In this document: positions 31,166-40,242 of the stretch, one piece after another | Layout: every line of letters starts with the position of its first letter | Numbering within the stretch: position 1 is the stretch's first letter | Notes under the pieces: generated by a model | Database searches by the model: none | The model's input: only the letters and a program-made list of their open reading frames with translations | What the model was told of the DNA's origin: nothing | Position numbers and translations under genes: made by a program | Assembly (NCBI RefSeq): GCF_022829635.1 | Contig: NZ_JAKSYO010000088.1 | Coordinates: 1-64,000 of the forward strand | DNA: 64,000 nt | DNA from: Methylobacterium sp. E-066 | Lineage (GTDB): Bacteria; Pseudomonadota; Alphaproteobacteria; Rhizobiales; Beijerinckiaceae | Reading direction: 5' to 3'

Positions 31166-31678
31166 GCGCCGATGCGAGCTGGATCGGCAGATTCTGCCGG
31201 GTGACGGCTCGAATCTCGGCTGAAACGGGTCGCCGCGACCCGTGATTCGGGCCGCGACGGTCGGTTCGGACTGGTTCCGGGCCGTCCGGAGCGGACATCC
31301 CGGGCCCCGCGCCCCGGGTCGGCCGCTGCCCGTTCACCCGCCCCTGCTTGCCGGATTCTCCCGCCGATGCCGTCGGCAACAGCTTGACCGTTCAACGATA
31401 TTTTGCCGGCCAGGGCCCCTATATTCAATTCTGGGGACTGTGTTGCATCGCCGCAAAAATGCGTCTTTTGCGCAACGGTTCGGCCGGTTTTGCCGCTTCG
31501 ACCAGCATTCCACTGTCATTCCGCAGGTCTCTGTAGAATAGTCAGCAGCGTTGAGACGGGCGGGCTCCGTGGGGGCGCTCGGCACACCGGAAGTCGGCAG
31601 CCGCCAATGGCGAGCAGACCGGCAGGGTAGTGCCGAATGCGGGACGGATGCCTTGAGACCTTGGGAAGGATCGAAACA
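31166..31678. other. Intergenic region upstream of the beta-barrel gene
   Basis: 513 bases with no convincing gene. A less GC-rich patch at about 31390-31520 with several TTG-N-AT-like stretches is the most likely promoter zone for the outer-membrane protein gene. GGGAAGGA at 31663-31670 is its ribosome site. Confidence 0.45.
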
Positions 31679-32659
31679 ATGATGAAGAACTGGCTCGCGG
31701 CCGGCGCGGTCGCGCTCACGGTCGGCATGACCTCGACGATCGCGCAGGCGCAGACCACGACGGTTCCGGGCGAGCAGGTCGGCCTCGCCATCGGCGCGCC
31801 GCTGCCCGAGGGCGTTTACGCGATCAACACCTTCACGTTCCGCCGCACCGACGGCCGGAACGATCCCGATACGGCCGTCAACGTCCCGGTGCTGGTCTGG
31901 TCGACCCCGCTGGTGCCGTTCGGCGGCCGCGTCGAACTGCTCGTGGCGCCCCCGACCGTGTTCGCGTTCACCCGCAACCCGGCGGGCGTGCGCAATAAGG
32001 ACATCTCGATCAACGTCGGTACCTTCGTCGGCGGCATCTGGGCGTTCGACCTGGGCAACAACTTCGGCGTCAGCTTGCTCGGCGGCGCATACCTAAACGA
32101 CCTCAACGGCGACCGCGGCTCGATCATCACGCCGCAGGGCACGACCGCCACCCCGGTTCTGGGTCAGCTCTCCTCCAACACCTACCGCTTCGGCGTGGCC
32201 GGCAGCTACACCGGTGACGGCTGGAACATCACCGGCAACCTGACCGCCAACATCTACGACTCGCCCGGCCGCTTCCCCGGCCAGGTCGGCGCCGCGATCG
32301 GCCCGCTCCGCATTTCGGACTCCCTGAACTTCGACATCACCGCGACGAAGAAGTTCGGCAACTTCGAGATCGGCCCGGTCGCCTACGGCACCTACAACTT
32401 CGATATCAGCCAGACCAGCTTGGCAGCCAACAACCGCGGCCGGTTCGCCGTCGGCGGCCTGATCGGCTACGACTTCAAGGTCTTCACCGTGCAGGCCTAC
32501 GTCGCCCGCGACGTGGTCACCGGCGCGCAGATCGCCGCGACGCCGTTCAGCCGCGCCCGCAGCGACTACTCCACGGACGGCTGGCTCCGCCTGATCGTGC
32601 CGCTGTACTCCCCGGCCCCCGCCGCACCGGCCCCGGTGGCCCTGGTCCGCAAGTACTGA
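31679..32659 (+). CDS. Outer-membrane beta-barrel protein, MetA-pathway phenol-degradation-like family
   Basis: A 326-residue exported protein. Residues 1-26 are a signal peptide (MMKNWLAAG ... AQAQ). The mature chain alternates hydrophobic and polar residues in about 12-14 strands with Gly/Asn/Asp turns. It carries the family pattern in which a short N-terminal strand (PEGVYAIN) is followed by a VPVLVWSTP strand and a long loop. The related family (meta-pathway phenol-degradation / SphA-like) forms outer-membrane channels for hydrophobic substrates. The first of two ATG codons follows GGGAAGGA. Two strong hairpins end the transcript. Confidence 0.75.
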   Translation: MMKNWLAAGAVALTVGMTSTIAQAQTTTVPGEQVGLAIGAPLPEGVYAINTFTFRRTDGRNDPDTAVNVPVLVWSTPLVPFGGRVELLVAPPTVFAFTRNPAGVRNKDISINVGTFVGGIWAFDLGNNFGVSLLGGAYLNDLNGDRGSIITPQGTTATPVLGQLSSNTYRFGVAGSYTGDGWNITGNLTANIYDSPGRFPGQVGAAIGPLRISDSLNFDITATKKFGNFEIGPVAYGTYNFDISQTSLAANNRGRFAVGGLIGYDFKVFTVQAYVARDVVTGAQIAATPFSRARSDYSTDGWLRLIVPLYSPAPAAPAPVALVRKY

Positions 32660-32666
32660 TCGACCC

Positions 32667-32712
32667 GAGATCCGGGTCTCCCGCCGCGCAGGCGGTGGGA
32701 GACCCGGATCTC
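32667..32712 (+). terminator. Long hairpin after the beta-barrel gene
   Basis: A perfect 16-bp stem: GAGATCCGGGTCTCCC (32667-32682) pairs with 32697-32712 across a 14-nt loop that itself can pair. There is no U-tract, and a classical terminator follows 26 bp later. Confidence 0.75.
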
Positions 32713-32738
32713 CGCCATCCCGTCCGCCAGGACGGCGA

Positions 32739-32770
32739 ACCGCCCGGCCTCCGCCGGGCGGTCTTTTTTT
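32739..32770 (+). terminator. Rho-independent terminator
   Basis: The stem ACCGCCCGGC / GCCGGGCGGT (10 bp, 4-nt loop) is followed by a T-rich tract (TCTTTTTTT). It is the clearest intrinsic terminator in the window and ends the beta-barrel transcript. Confidence 0.92.
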
Positions 32771-32889
32771 GTCCGCCGGTCCCGGCCCGAAGTCGGGTCC
32801 TGTGAAACCTTTCCGCCCGAGGCCCCGTAAGCGGCCACGCAATCCCGAGCACAGCGCGATCACGGGATGCCTGACGGAAGGAAACACAG

Positions 32890-33459
32890 ATGCTCAACGC
32901 TCTCAGCGGCCGGCGCGCGGCCCGGGCCGTCGCCTTCGCTCTCGCCCTCGGTCTGGGCGCCACCGGCGCGGCCCAGGCCAAGAACCCGATGGTCGGCGGC
33001 GCGCCGATGTACGCCAGCAAGACGATCGTCGAGAACGCGGTCAACTCCAAGGACCACACCACGCTGGTCGCCGCCGTGAAGGCCGCGGGCCTCGTCGAGA
33101 CGCTGAGCGGCCCCGGCCCGTTCACGGTGTTCGCGCCCACCAACGCCGCCTTCGCCAAGCTGCCGCCGGGCACCGTCGAGAGCCTCGTGCAGCCGCAGAA
33201 CAAGCCGACCCTGACCAAGATCCTGACCTACCACGTGGTCCCGGGCGTCTACACCGCCAAGGACCTGATGGCGCTCGTCAAGAAGGGCGGCGGCCAGGGC
33301 CAGCTCACCACCGTCGAGGGCGAGCCGCTCGCCGTGGCGGTGCAGGGCAAGAAGGTCCTGATCACCGACGTGAAGGGCGGCACCGCCACGGTGACGATCC
33401 CGAACGTGATGCAGTCGAACGGCGTGATCCACGTGGTCAACGCCGTGCTGACGCCCTGA
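32890..33459 (+). CDS. Secreted fasciclin-domain protein
   Basis: A 189-residue exported protein. The signal peptide is residues 1-30, ending AAQAK. One FAS1 domain covers about 45-188. The H1 motif is FTVFAPTNAAFAKLP and the H2-like region is ILTYHVVPGVYTAKDL, with the closing NGVIHVVNAVLTP. FAS1 domains mediate adhesion or ligand binding. GGAAGGAAA precedes the ATG. It is convergent with an anti-sigma/ECF sigma pair, an arrangement recalling the SigK-RskA-MPT70/83 locus of mycobacteria, so the sigma factor may control this gene. Confidence 0.93.
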   Translation: MLNALSGRRAARAVAFALALGLGATGAAQAKNPMVGGAPMYASKTIVENAVNSKDHTTLVAAVKAAGLVETLSGPGPFTVFAPTNAAFAKLPPGTVESLVQPQNKPTLTKILTYHVVPGVYTAKDLMALVKKGGGQGQLTTVEGEPLAVAVQGKKVLITDVKGGTATVTIPNVMQSNGVIHVVNAVLTP

Positions 33460-33502
33460 TCCAGGGGCCACGCGCCGCGGTGCCGTCCCGGCGCCGCGGT
33501 TC

Positions 33503-34210
33503 CTACTCGGCGATCAGCGTGCCGGTATAGATCACCGGTCCCGTGGGCTGGCCGCTCGGCGAGCCGCCCGGGGGCTCCACGGAGACCGCCAGAACCCCGT
33601 CCGGCGCGGTGCCCTGCGGCAGGCTCACCCGGCTCGCGCCAGCCCCGACGAGGCCGAGCGGCTTCGGCCCCTCGGCGCCGACATACCACAATTGCAGGCT
33701 CCGGCCCGCGGGCGCCTCGGCCCCGACCGGCCGGACCTGGGCGGTGCCGGTGCGGGTGTCGACGCGCACGATCAGGGCCGGGAGCGCGCCGCCGCCCTGG
33801 ACCACCGCGAGGTAGCGGCCGCCCTCCGGTTCCGGCCGCTGCCCGACCGCGACGAACAGCGCCAGCCCCGCCGCCAGCAGCCCGGCCCCCGCGGTGGCGA
33901 TCCGCCAGCGCCGGACCTGCCGGCGCAGATGGGCGAGGGGATCGTGCGACCCGCCGGACCCGGCCGCCAGCGCCCGCAGCAGCGCCGCCCGCACCCGCGG
34001 CGGCGGCGCCACCGGCGGGATCGCGGCGAGCAGCGGCGACAGCCGCCGCTCCCAGGCCCGCACCCGGCCGGCAACGGCGGCATCGGTGGCGAGGGCGCGC
34101 GCCATCGTGTCCCGCTCCCCCGGGTCGAGGGTGCCGAGCACGTACTCGGCCGCGCGCAGGTCGGGATCCGAAGCGGGATCCGAAGTCGGGTCTTCGGGGC
34201 CGCCGCTCAC
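33503..34210 (-). CDS. Membrane anti-sigma factor (RskA-like)
   Basis: A 235-residue single-pass protein. A cytoplasmic anti-sigma region lies at about 1-95 (AAEYVLGTLDPGERDTMARALATD..V..RVRAWERRLSPLL, the RskA/ChrR-like zinc-free pattern). One TM helix is at about 103-123, and the periplasmic C-terminal domain begins near GGRYLAVVQGG. I chose GTG 34210 because it overlaps the sigma-factor stop as GTGA, which implies translational coupling. A longer in-frame ATG at 34345 would intrude into the sigma gene. Confidence 0.85.
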   Translation of the reverse strand: MSGGPEDPTSDPASDPDLRAAEYVLGTLDPGERDTMARALATDAAVAGRVRAWERRLSPLLAAIPPVAPPPRVRAALLRALAAGSGGSHDPLAHLRRQVRRWRIATAGAGLLAAGLALFVAVGQRPEPEGGRYLAVVQGGGALPALIVRVDTRTGTAQVRPVGAEAPAGRSLQLWYVGAEGPKPLGLVGAGASRVSLPQGTAPDGVLAVSVEPPGGSPSGQPTGPVIYTGTLIAE

Positions 34211-34839
34211 GAGACCGCCTCCAGGCAGGTCTTCAGGGAGGCGAGCGCCCGATGCAGCCAGGTCTTGATCGTGTTGACCGGCCGCTCGTAGCGCTGGGCC
34301 AGTTCCTCCCGGGAATGACCCTCGCAATAGGCCAGCATCACGCAATCCCGGTGCGCCGGCTCCAGCCGGCCCAGGCAGGCCGCGAGGGCGTCCCGGTCCA
34401 GGAACGCCGCGGCGTCGTCATGCGGGTCCATCAGCCGCGCCACCCAATCCTCGCCGTCGTCCCGCACCGGCCCCTGAACCTCCACCGATCCCTTCCGGCG
34501 CAGGCCGTCGATCGCCCGGTTGCGGGCGATCGTGCACAGCCAGGCGAGCGGGCGTCCGGCCTCGGGGTCGTAGCTCCCGGCCGCCTGCCAGATCCGCAGA
34601 TACGCGTCTTGAAGGATATCCTCGGCGAGCGACCGGTCGCGCTGGATACGCAGGATCACGCCGAAGAGTTTCGGGCTGGTCAGATCGTAGAGCTCGGCCA
34701 AAGCCGCCGCCTCGCCGCGCCCGATCTCGAACAGCAGCCGCCGCAGCCGGGCCTCGTCGGCGCCGGGAAGACCCGGCGGCACCCGGTCCGGGGTCGCCCC
34801 CGCGGCAAAAATCGGTCCGGCCAAGATCCGTTCCCGCAC
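34207..34839 (-). CDS. ECF-family RNA polymerase sigma factor (SigK-like)
   Basis: A 210-residue ECF sigma factor. Region 2 is at about 45-110 (FGVILRIQRDRSLAEDILQDAYLRIW with the R-IARNRAIDGLRR core). Region 4 is at about 150-205 (LEPAHRDCVMLAYCEGHSREELAQRYERPVNTIKTWLHRAL). The paired RskA-like anti-sigma factor overlaps it by four bases. The anti-sigma factor would hold it at the membrane until a periplasmic signal triggers release. The likely target is the convergent fasciclin gene, by analogy with known SigK loci. It is divergent from the HtrA-like gene, with a 230-bp gap. Confidence 0.9.
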   Translation of the reverse strand: MRERILAGPIFAAGATPDRVPPGLPGADEARLRRLLFEIGRGEAAALAELYDLTSPKLFGVILRIQRDRSLAEDILQDAYLRIWQAAGSYDPEAGRPLAWLCTIARNRAIDGLRRKGSVEVQGPVRDDGEDWVARLMDPHDDAAAFLDRDALAACLGRLEPAHRDCVMLAYCEGHSREELAQRYERPVNTIKTWLHRALASLKTCLEAVS

Positions 34840-35069
34840 CCGCGCGCCCGTTCCCCTGCCGGCCGCGTTTCCGTAAGATAGATCTAAGGGCCCCCGCGCG
34901 TCCTGTCACATCGCCGGCCCCGCACAGGATCGTCGATGGGCCGTCTGCGCGCACGATCCGCGCGCGGCGCCGCGCCACGGGTGTCGCAGGCCGCGCGGAC
35001 CGCCTATCTAAGTCCGATTTCGCGCGTCCGGTGGCGCCGGCGCAGGGGCGAACCAGCCGAAGGAATCTC

Positions 35070-36044
35070 ATGGCGACGCAGGGCGAGTGGAAGATCCCGG
35101 CGCAGGCCCAGCCCAGGCCGGCGGATTACGGCTACGATCTCGATCGGGCGCTCTCGTCGGTGCTCGCCCTGTCGGCGCGGGTGCCGGAGAGCGCCTTCAC
35201 GGCCGAGACCCTCGGCACCGAGCGCGCCGGCAACGGCGTGGTGATCCGGGAGGACGGGCTGGTGCTGACGGTCGGCTACCTGGTCACGGAGGCCGAGAGC
35301 GTCTGGCTGACCACCCGGGAGGGCCGCTCGGTGCAGGGCCACGTGCTCGGCTTCGATGCCGCCACCGGCTTCGGCCTGGTCCAGGCGCTGGGGGAGCTCG
35401 GCGTCCCGGCCCTGCCCATCGGCCGCTCGGCCGGGCTGAAGACCGGCGACCGGGCGGTGGTGGCGGGGGCGGGCGGGCGTCAGCGCTGCGTCGCCGTCGA
35501 GGTCGTCGCCCGGCAGGAATTCGCCGGGTACTGGGAGTATGTCCTCGACGAGGCGCTGTTCACCGCCCCGGCCCACCCGCATTGGGGCGGCACCGCGCTG
35601 ATCGGCGCGCAGGGCGAGCTGCTCGGCATCGGCTCGCTGCAATTGCAGCAGGGCGGCGGCAGCAGCGCGCGCCCGATCAACATGGTGGTGCCGATCGACC
35701 TGCTGCCGCCGATCCTCGACGACCTGGCCACGCGCGGGCGCGCCAACCGGCCGCCGCGGCCCTGGCTCGGCCTCTACGCCACCGAGAGCGAGGAGGGCAT
35801 CGTGGTGATGGGGCTCGCTGATGGCGGCCCGGCCGAGACTGGCGGCCTGCGCAGCGGCGACGTGATCGAGGCGGTGGCCGGCGAGCCGGTCCCGGACCTC
35901 GCCGCCCTGTTCCGCAGCATCTGGGCGCTCGGCGAGGCGGGTGTGCGCGTCCCGCTCACCGTGCGCCGCGACGGTCGCGGCGTGAAGCTCGCCCTGGTCT
36001 CGGCGGACCGGGAGCGGTTCCTGCGCACGCCCTCGCTGCACTGA
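35070..36044 (+). CDS. HtrA/DegP-like serine protease fold with PDZ, active site lost
   Basis: A 324-residue protein with a trypsin-like S1C domain (about 45-235) and one PDZ domain (about 240-320, PRPWLGLYATE...GLRSGDVIEAVAGEPV). In alignment by eye with DegP/HtrA, the catalytic His of TNxHVV is Y70 (LTVGYLV). The Asp of TDLAVL is G100 (ATGFGLV), and the Ser of GNSGG is W172 (HPHWGG). All three triad residues are replaced, so proteolysis is not expected. No signal peptide or TM helix is visible, so it should be cytosolic. The ATG follows AAGGAA. A scaffold or peptide-binding role is inferred. The frame is intact, which argues for retained function. Confidence 0.82.
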   Translation: MATQGEWKIPAQAQPRPADYGYDLDRALSSVLALSARVPESAFTAETLGTERAGNGVVIREDGLVLTVGYLVTEAESVWLTTREGRSVQGHVLGFDAATGFGLVQALGELGVPALPIGRSAGLKTGDRAVVAGAGGRQRCVAVEVVARQEFAGYWEYVLDEALFTAPAHPHWGGTALIGAQGELLGIGSLQLQQGGGSSARPINMVVPIDLLPPILDDLATRGRANRPPRPWLGLYATESEEGIVVMGLADGGPAETGGLRSGDVIEAVAGEPVPDLAALFRSIWALGEAGVRVPLTVRRDGRGVKLALVSADRERFLRTPSLH

Positions 36045-36201
36045 CGGGCGCCCGCGAAACCGTCGCCGCCGCGGCCGCGTTTCCCGGATGCCGACGCGAG
36101 CCTGCACGGGATACAACCTCAGGCTCAGGGTCGGTTCAGGCGACGGGGCCGAGTCTCTCTCGACCGGCACCGATCCGCCGGACGCTTCGAGGAGATCTGT
36201 C

Positions 36202-36474
36202 ATGGCGATTCTGAGCGCACCGCGCGCGAAGGTACTCGTTATGGCCGCCGCGATCGCCGGCGGCCTCGGGCTCGCGGGCTCCGCCCAGGCGGCGGGGGGC
36301 TGCGGCCCGGGCTTCCACCCGAATCCCTGGGGCATCTGCCGCCCGAACTGGGGACCCCGGCCCTACTGGCGCCGGCCGGTCTATTACGGCGGCTACGGCT
36401 ATGCCCGGCCGCGGCCATTCTACCGACCCTATGACCGGCCCTACGGCTTCTACGGCCCGCGCCCGTTCTACTGA
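36202..36474 (+). CDS. Small secreted Gly/Tyr/Pro/Arg-rich protein
   Basis: A 90-residue protein with a signal peptide (1-30, ending AQAAG). A GCGPGFHPNPWGICRPN motif follows with two cysteines, then a YGGYGYARPRPFYRPYDRPYG tail. GAGGAGAT precedes the ATG. Proteins of this type are frequent in Methylobacterium and Bradyrhizobium; the function is unknown. Confidence 0.75.
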   Translation: MAILSAPRAKVLVMAAAIAGGLGLAGSAQAAGGCGPGFHPNPWGICRPNWGPRPYWRRPVYYGGYGYARPRPFYRPYDRPYGFYGPRPFY

Positions 36475-36498
36475 GCGACCGGGCTCGACCGCACTGCG

Positions 36499-36530
36499 AA
36501 GGGCGCCCCGCCGGCCGGTGGGGCGCCCTT
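36499..36530 (+). terminator. Strong hairpin after the Gly/Tyr-rich gene
   Basis: The stem AAGGGCGCCCC / GGGGCGCCCTT is a perfect 11 bp with a 10-nt loop, 25 bp past the stop codon. No U-tract follows. Confidence 0.65.
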
Positions 36531-36736
36531 CGCGCGTTCAGGCCGGGTCTCACCATGCGCACAAAGAATGACCAGCCGGGAAGGTTGCCGGTTTCTTAAG
36601 CCGACCATGCGGCCCGTGCAGACCAGATCCTTGACCTTTTGACTCCTGCTGCGCCGCGGCAGGTTTATATGTGCATTGCACCAACAAGAGGCAGCGATGC
36701 GCAACGGCGCGCCATCCACTGCCTGAACAGAGGTCA

Positions 36737-36892
36737 ATGAACTCCATGTCCGCCGCTCGTAGCGTCCTGAGTCGCGTCCGCGCCTATCTCCGGTACCGCG
36801 ACACCGTCTCCCAGCTCTCCCGCCTCTCGGATCGCGACCTTGCCGATCTCGGCATCAACCGCAGCGAGATCCACGGCATCGCCCGCGTCTGA
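36737..36892 (+). CDS. DUF1127 small protein
   Basis: A 51-residue protein with the DUF1127 core R-Y-RYRDTVSQLSRLSDRDLADLGI-RSEI, the arginine-rich helix motif of alphaproteobacterial YjiS-like proteins. Some members bind RNA and affect phosphate and carbon metabolism; for this one nothing specific can be said. AGAGG precedes the ATG at 36737. ATG 36746 is a possible shorter start. Confidence 0.88.
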   Translation: MNSMSAARSVLSRVRAYLRYRDTVSQLSRLSDRDLADLGINRSEIHGIARV

Positions 36893-36970
36893 TCTCCTCG
36901 ACCCATCGCGATTTCATTCAAAGGACCGCCGCCCGTTGATCCGGGCGACGGTCCTTCGCTATTCTGGGAT

Positions 36971-38398
36971 ATGACACAAACCGTTCACATCATCGGCGGC
37001 GGGCTGGCGGGCTCCGAGGCGGCCTGGCAGGTGGCCGAGGCCGGCCATCGCGCCGTGATCCACGAGATGCGCCCTGTGCGCGGCACCGAGGCCCACCAGA
37101 CCGACGGCCTGGCCGAACTCGTCTGCTCGAACTCGTTCCGGTCGGACGACCCGGAGAGCAACGCCGTCGGCCTGCTGCACCAGGAGATGCGCTCCTTAAG
37201 CTCGCTGATCATGCGGGCGGCCGACGCCAACCAGGTGCCGGCGGGCGGCGCCCTCGCGGTCGACCGCGAGGGTTTTTCCGCCACGGTGACCCGGACCCTG
37301 GAGCAGCACCCCAACGTCACGATCGTGCGCGGCGAAGTCGAGGGCCTGCCCCCCGAGGAATGGGGGCCCTGCATCGTCGCCACCGGCCCGCTGACCGCCC
37401 CGGCGCTGGCCGAGGGCATCCGGGCCCTCACCGGCGCCGAGTCCCTCGCCTTCTTCGACGCCATCGCGCCGATCGTCCACCGCGACTCGATCGACATGGA
37501 CGTGGCGTGGTTCCAGTCCCGCTACGACAAGCCCGGCCCCGGCGGCACGGGGGCCGACTATCTCAATTGCCCAATGGACCGGGCGCAGTACGACGCCTTC
37601 GTGGCCGCCCTCGTGGCGGGTGAGAAGATCGGGTTCAAGCAATGGGAGGGCACGCCGTATTTCGACGGCTGCCTGCCGATCGAGGTGATGGCCGAGCGCG
37701 GCCCCGAGACCCTGCGGCACGGCCCGATGAAGCCTGTGGGGCTCACCAATCCGCGCGATCCGCAGGTCAAGGCCTGCGCGATCGTGCAGCTGCGCCAGGA
37801 CAACGCGCTGGGCACCCTCTACAACATGGTCGGCTTCCAGACGAAGCTGACCTATGCCGAGCAGGTCCGGATCTTCCGCACGATTCCGGGCCTGGAGCGG
37901 GCCGAGTTCGCGCGGCTCGGCGGCCTGCACCGCAACACCTATCTCGACAGCCCGCGGCTTCTGGACGCCACCCTCCGGCTGAAGGCCCGGCCCGCCTTGC
38001 GCTTCGCCGGCCAGATCACCGGCTGCGAGGGCTATGTCGAGAGCGCCGCGGTCGGGCTGATGGCCGGCCGGTTCTCGGTCGCCGAGGCGGCGGGCCGGCC
38101 GCTTCCCCCCCTGCCTCAGACCACGGCGCTGGGCGCGCTTATCGCGCACATCACCGGCGGTCACGTCGCGGCCGACGGCGAGGCCAACGCCCCGCGCTCG
38201 TTCCAGCCGATGAACGTCAATTTCGGCTTGTTCCCGCCCCTGGCCCAGGCCCCCCGCAACGAGACCGGCCGCCGCCTGCGCGGCCCGGAAAAGGCCGTGC
38301 TGAAGCGGCGGGCGCTCACCGATCGCGCTCGGGTTGATCTCGGTGCCTGGATGGCCGGCGCCCCCGTGGCGGATTGGCGGCTGGCGGCGGCGGAGTAG
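36971..38398 (+). CDS. trmFO: Folate/FAD-dependent tRNA (uracil-54-C5)-methyltransferase
   Basis: A 475-residue flavoprotein that makes ribothymidine-54 in tRNA with methylene-tetrahydrofolate as carbon donor. Characteristic motifs are [15 protein letters not shown] at the N-terminus (FAD), [33 protein letters not shown], the cysteine-containing YLNCPMD block, and the C-terminal [11 protein letters not shown]. The length is typical (about 450-480). The organism therefore uses the folate route rather than TrmA. The gene lies at the border of the AT-rich glycan island, which begins right after its stop. Confidence 0.97.
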   Translation: MTQTVHIIGGGLAGSEAAWQVAEAGHRAVIHEMRPVRGTEAHQTDGLAELVCSNSFRSDDPESNAVGLLHQEMRSLSSLIMRAADANQVPAGGALAVDREGFSATVTRTLEQHPNVTIVRGEVEGLPPEEWGPCIVATGPLTAPALAEGIRALTGAESLAFFDAIAPIVHRDSIDMDVAWFQSRYDKPGPGGTGADYLNCPMDRAQYDAFVAALVAGEKIGFKQWEGTPYFDGCLPIEVMAERGPETLRHGPMKPVGLTNPRDPQVKACAIVQLRQDNALGTLYNMVGFQTKLTYAEQVRIFRTIPGLERAEFARLGGLHRNTYLDSPRLLDATLRLKARPALRFAGQITGCEGYVESAAVGLMAGRFSVAEAAGRPLPPLPQTTALGALIAHITGGHVAADGEANAPRSFQPMNVNFGLFPPLAQAPRNETGRRLRGPEKAVLKRRALTDRARVDLGAWMAGAPVADWRLAAAE

Positions 38399-38813
38399 CC
38401 CCACTTGGACGGCGCGGGGCTTCGGGAAGGCACCGCCACCCAGGGTTAGGTTATGCTGGTTCTGCACCAACGGTTGCCGCCTCAAACGAGGTGACTATTC
38501 AGAGCGGTTTCCGATCGCGTTACAAGTAGTAGGTCCAATATACTATGGATATTCAATGATGGGAATTGGTCAGTCGTCACCTCCAAACTCGATTGTTCTA
38601 TAATTTAATCAATACAAATTTAATTTTGCACTTTCACGTAAATTGTCAAGGAAGTAACAGGCTTCGTCGCGCCCACTGAGGGCAGAAATATATAATAACT
38701 TTATTTATTTTTATCCGACATCAATTCAACATTTTCGCGTTGATTTTTCCCGGCCCGCAAATTAATCTGTCAGACGGCACTTTGCAGCTTACCCAATCTA
38801 GGTCAATATTGGA
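38399..38813. other. AT-rich intergenic stretch at the start of the glycan island
   Basis: Composition changes abruptly after trmFO, from about 70% G+C to AT-rich sequence with runs such as TTTATTTATTTTTAT near 38700. No gene is seen. It probably holds the promoter of the FkbM-type gene. Confidence 0.55.
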
Positions 38814-39599
38814 ATGCAACCGCTTCTATTCAAATTGGCTGAACCTGTTCAGGATTACAATCCTGAAACGCGTCAGCGGATTATTTCAATTTTGAGAATG
38901 CTGGAGCCGCACCATATTGAAGGAATAAACAAGGTCCGTTTGGGTCAGATGAACGACGGCGGCTATGTTATGGCCGATGACTTTGACGGTATAACCACTG
39001 CTTATTCACTGGGAATCAATAACGATGTATCGTGGGATCTCGACATCGCGCATCGAGGCATCGATTTATTTCAGTACGATCACACTATATCAGGTCTCCC
39101 CCTCAACCATCAACGGTTCAATTGGAAACCTTTTGGTATCGCAGCTCAAACCAGCCTAGACGGTCGAATCAAGACTCTTCAAGAAATAATATTGGAGAAT
39201 GGACATGAAAGTTCAGGAAATATGCTGCTGAAATGTGACATCGAAGGTTATGAGTGGGAGGTTTTTGCCAATCTAGATGTATCTTTTATAAGACTTTTCC
39301 GGCAGATCGTCATAGAAGTTCACGCGTTCCAGGAGCTTCGTCGCTCCGATTTCGCCGAGATCGCACGCCAGGCGATCAGTAATCTTACTGCGTACCATAA
39401 AGTTGTGCACGTACATGCTAATAATTACGGGCCATGGGCCGTATTAGGCGGTGTGCCTTTGCCGACTGTCTTGGAATTTACTTTGGTGCATTGTGATCGA
39501 GGTGTGATGAAACCTTCGTACGAGCATTTTCCGACTAAGCTCGATATGCCAAATAATCCAAAAATTTGCGATTTTCCTCTTGGGGATTTTCGAATGTAA
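38814..39599 (+). CDS. FkbM-type SAM-dependent methyltransferase
   Basis: A 261-residue protein with the Methyltransferase_21 (FkbM) hallmark LLKCDIEGYEWEVF (D142, E144) and a preceding AYSLGINNDVSWDLDIA region equivalent to the SAM-binding strand. The C-terminal part is rich in aromatic residues. FkbM enzymes in polysaccharide clusters O-methylate sugars. Codon usage is AT-rich and unlike the host, so recent transfer is likely. The ATG at 38814 is the first in frame; no strong ribosome site is seen. Confidence 0.8.
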   Translation: MQPLLFKLAEPVQDYNPETRQRIISILRMLEPHHIEGINKVRLGQMNDGGYVMADDFDGITTAYSLGINNDVSWDLDIAHRGIDLFQYDHTISGLPLNHQRFNWKPFGIAAQTSLDGRIKTLQEIILENGHESSGNMLLKCDIEGYEWEVFANLDVSFIRLFRQIVIEVHAFQELRRSDFAEIARQAISNLTAYHKVVHVHANNYGPWAVLGGVPLPTVLEFTLVHCDRGVMKPSYEHFPTKLDMPNNPKICDFPLGDFRM

Positions 39600-40242
39600 T
39601 CTTAAGGAAGTCAAGTTCTTCAAATCTTTGATGACTCATGAAACGAGTTGGATAGTCATTGTTGCGAGTAGGAGAGTGGCTACCGCTCTGCTATCCATCC
39701 GCAATGGTTTTAATCTGGACGGACCAGCACTGTATTGGGCTGAATCCGATTTGGCACCGGTTCTGGGCACTGTGCGAATAAAGGCCCGCTGCGCTCGGCC
39801 ATTACAGCTATCAGTAGCTGTCCGTCATCGCCCGCCACCGGCGAAACCACTGGTCTGTCGGTAACAACGGCGTCTCCAAGCCGTTCTTGAAGCGCCTGCT
39901 CGACTTGTTCACAGGCGCAGGGTCGGCGGCAAATCGCACGATCATCCCCTCTTCAGCGGCGCCGGCTGGCACACCGAACCGGGGCTGCATGCTGAAGGGC
40001 ATGCGGCTCGTTGACCGGCCCTCCACAATGCCGAACGGCTGCCAGGTCAAGCATCTCGATCGCTGCATCGACGAGGCCATCATTAACCGCCACTTCGACC
40101 GGAGGGTCGACATTCGATCCCGCATCCAACATGTCTGTTCAGACGTCAAGGTCGCTCGCAGCACCCCGCGCGTAGCGACCTATAACCAACGACAGCCACA
40201 GAAACTCAAACGGAGCTAATCATCCAGAAACAGTGTGATACA
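39600..40242. other. Non-coding patch with shifted composition, possible broken element
   Basis: From about 39740 to 40200 the sequence is GC-rich although both sides are AT-rich. Reading frames on both strands are short and lack recognisable domains. A palindrome ACAGCTA-tcag-TAGCTGT lies at 39804-39821. A degenerate insertion or gene remnant is the likeliest reading, but I cannot name it. Confidence 0.4.

Noticed and set aside
36600..36645. Ninth mosaic-element copy
   Set aside because: Only one degenerate half-module (CCTTGACCTTTTGACTCC-like) is present; too weak to count.
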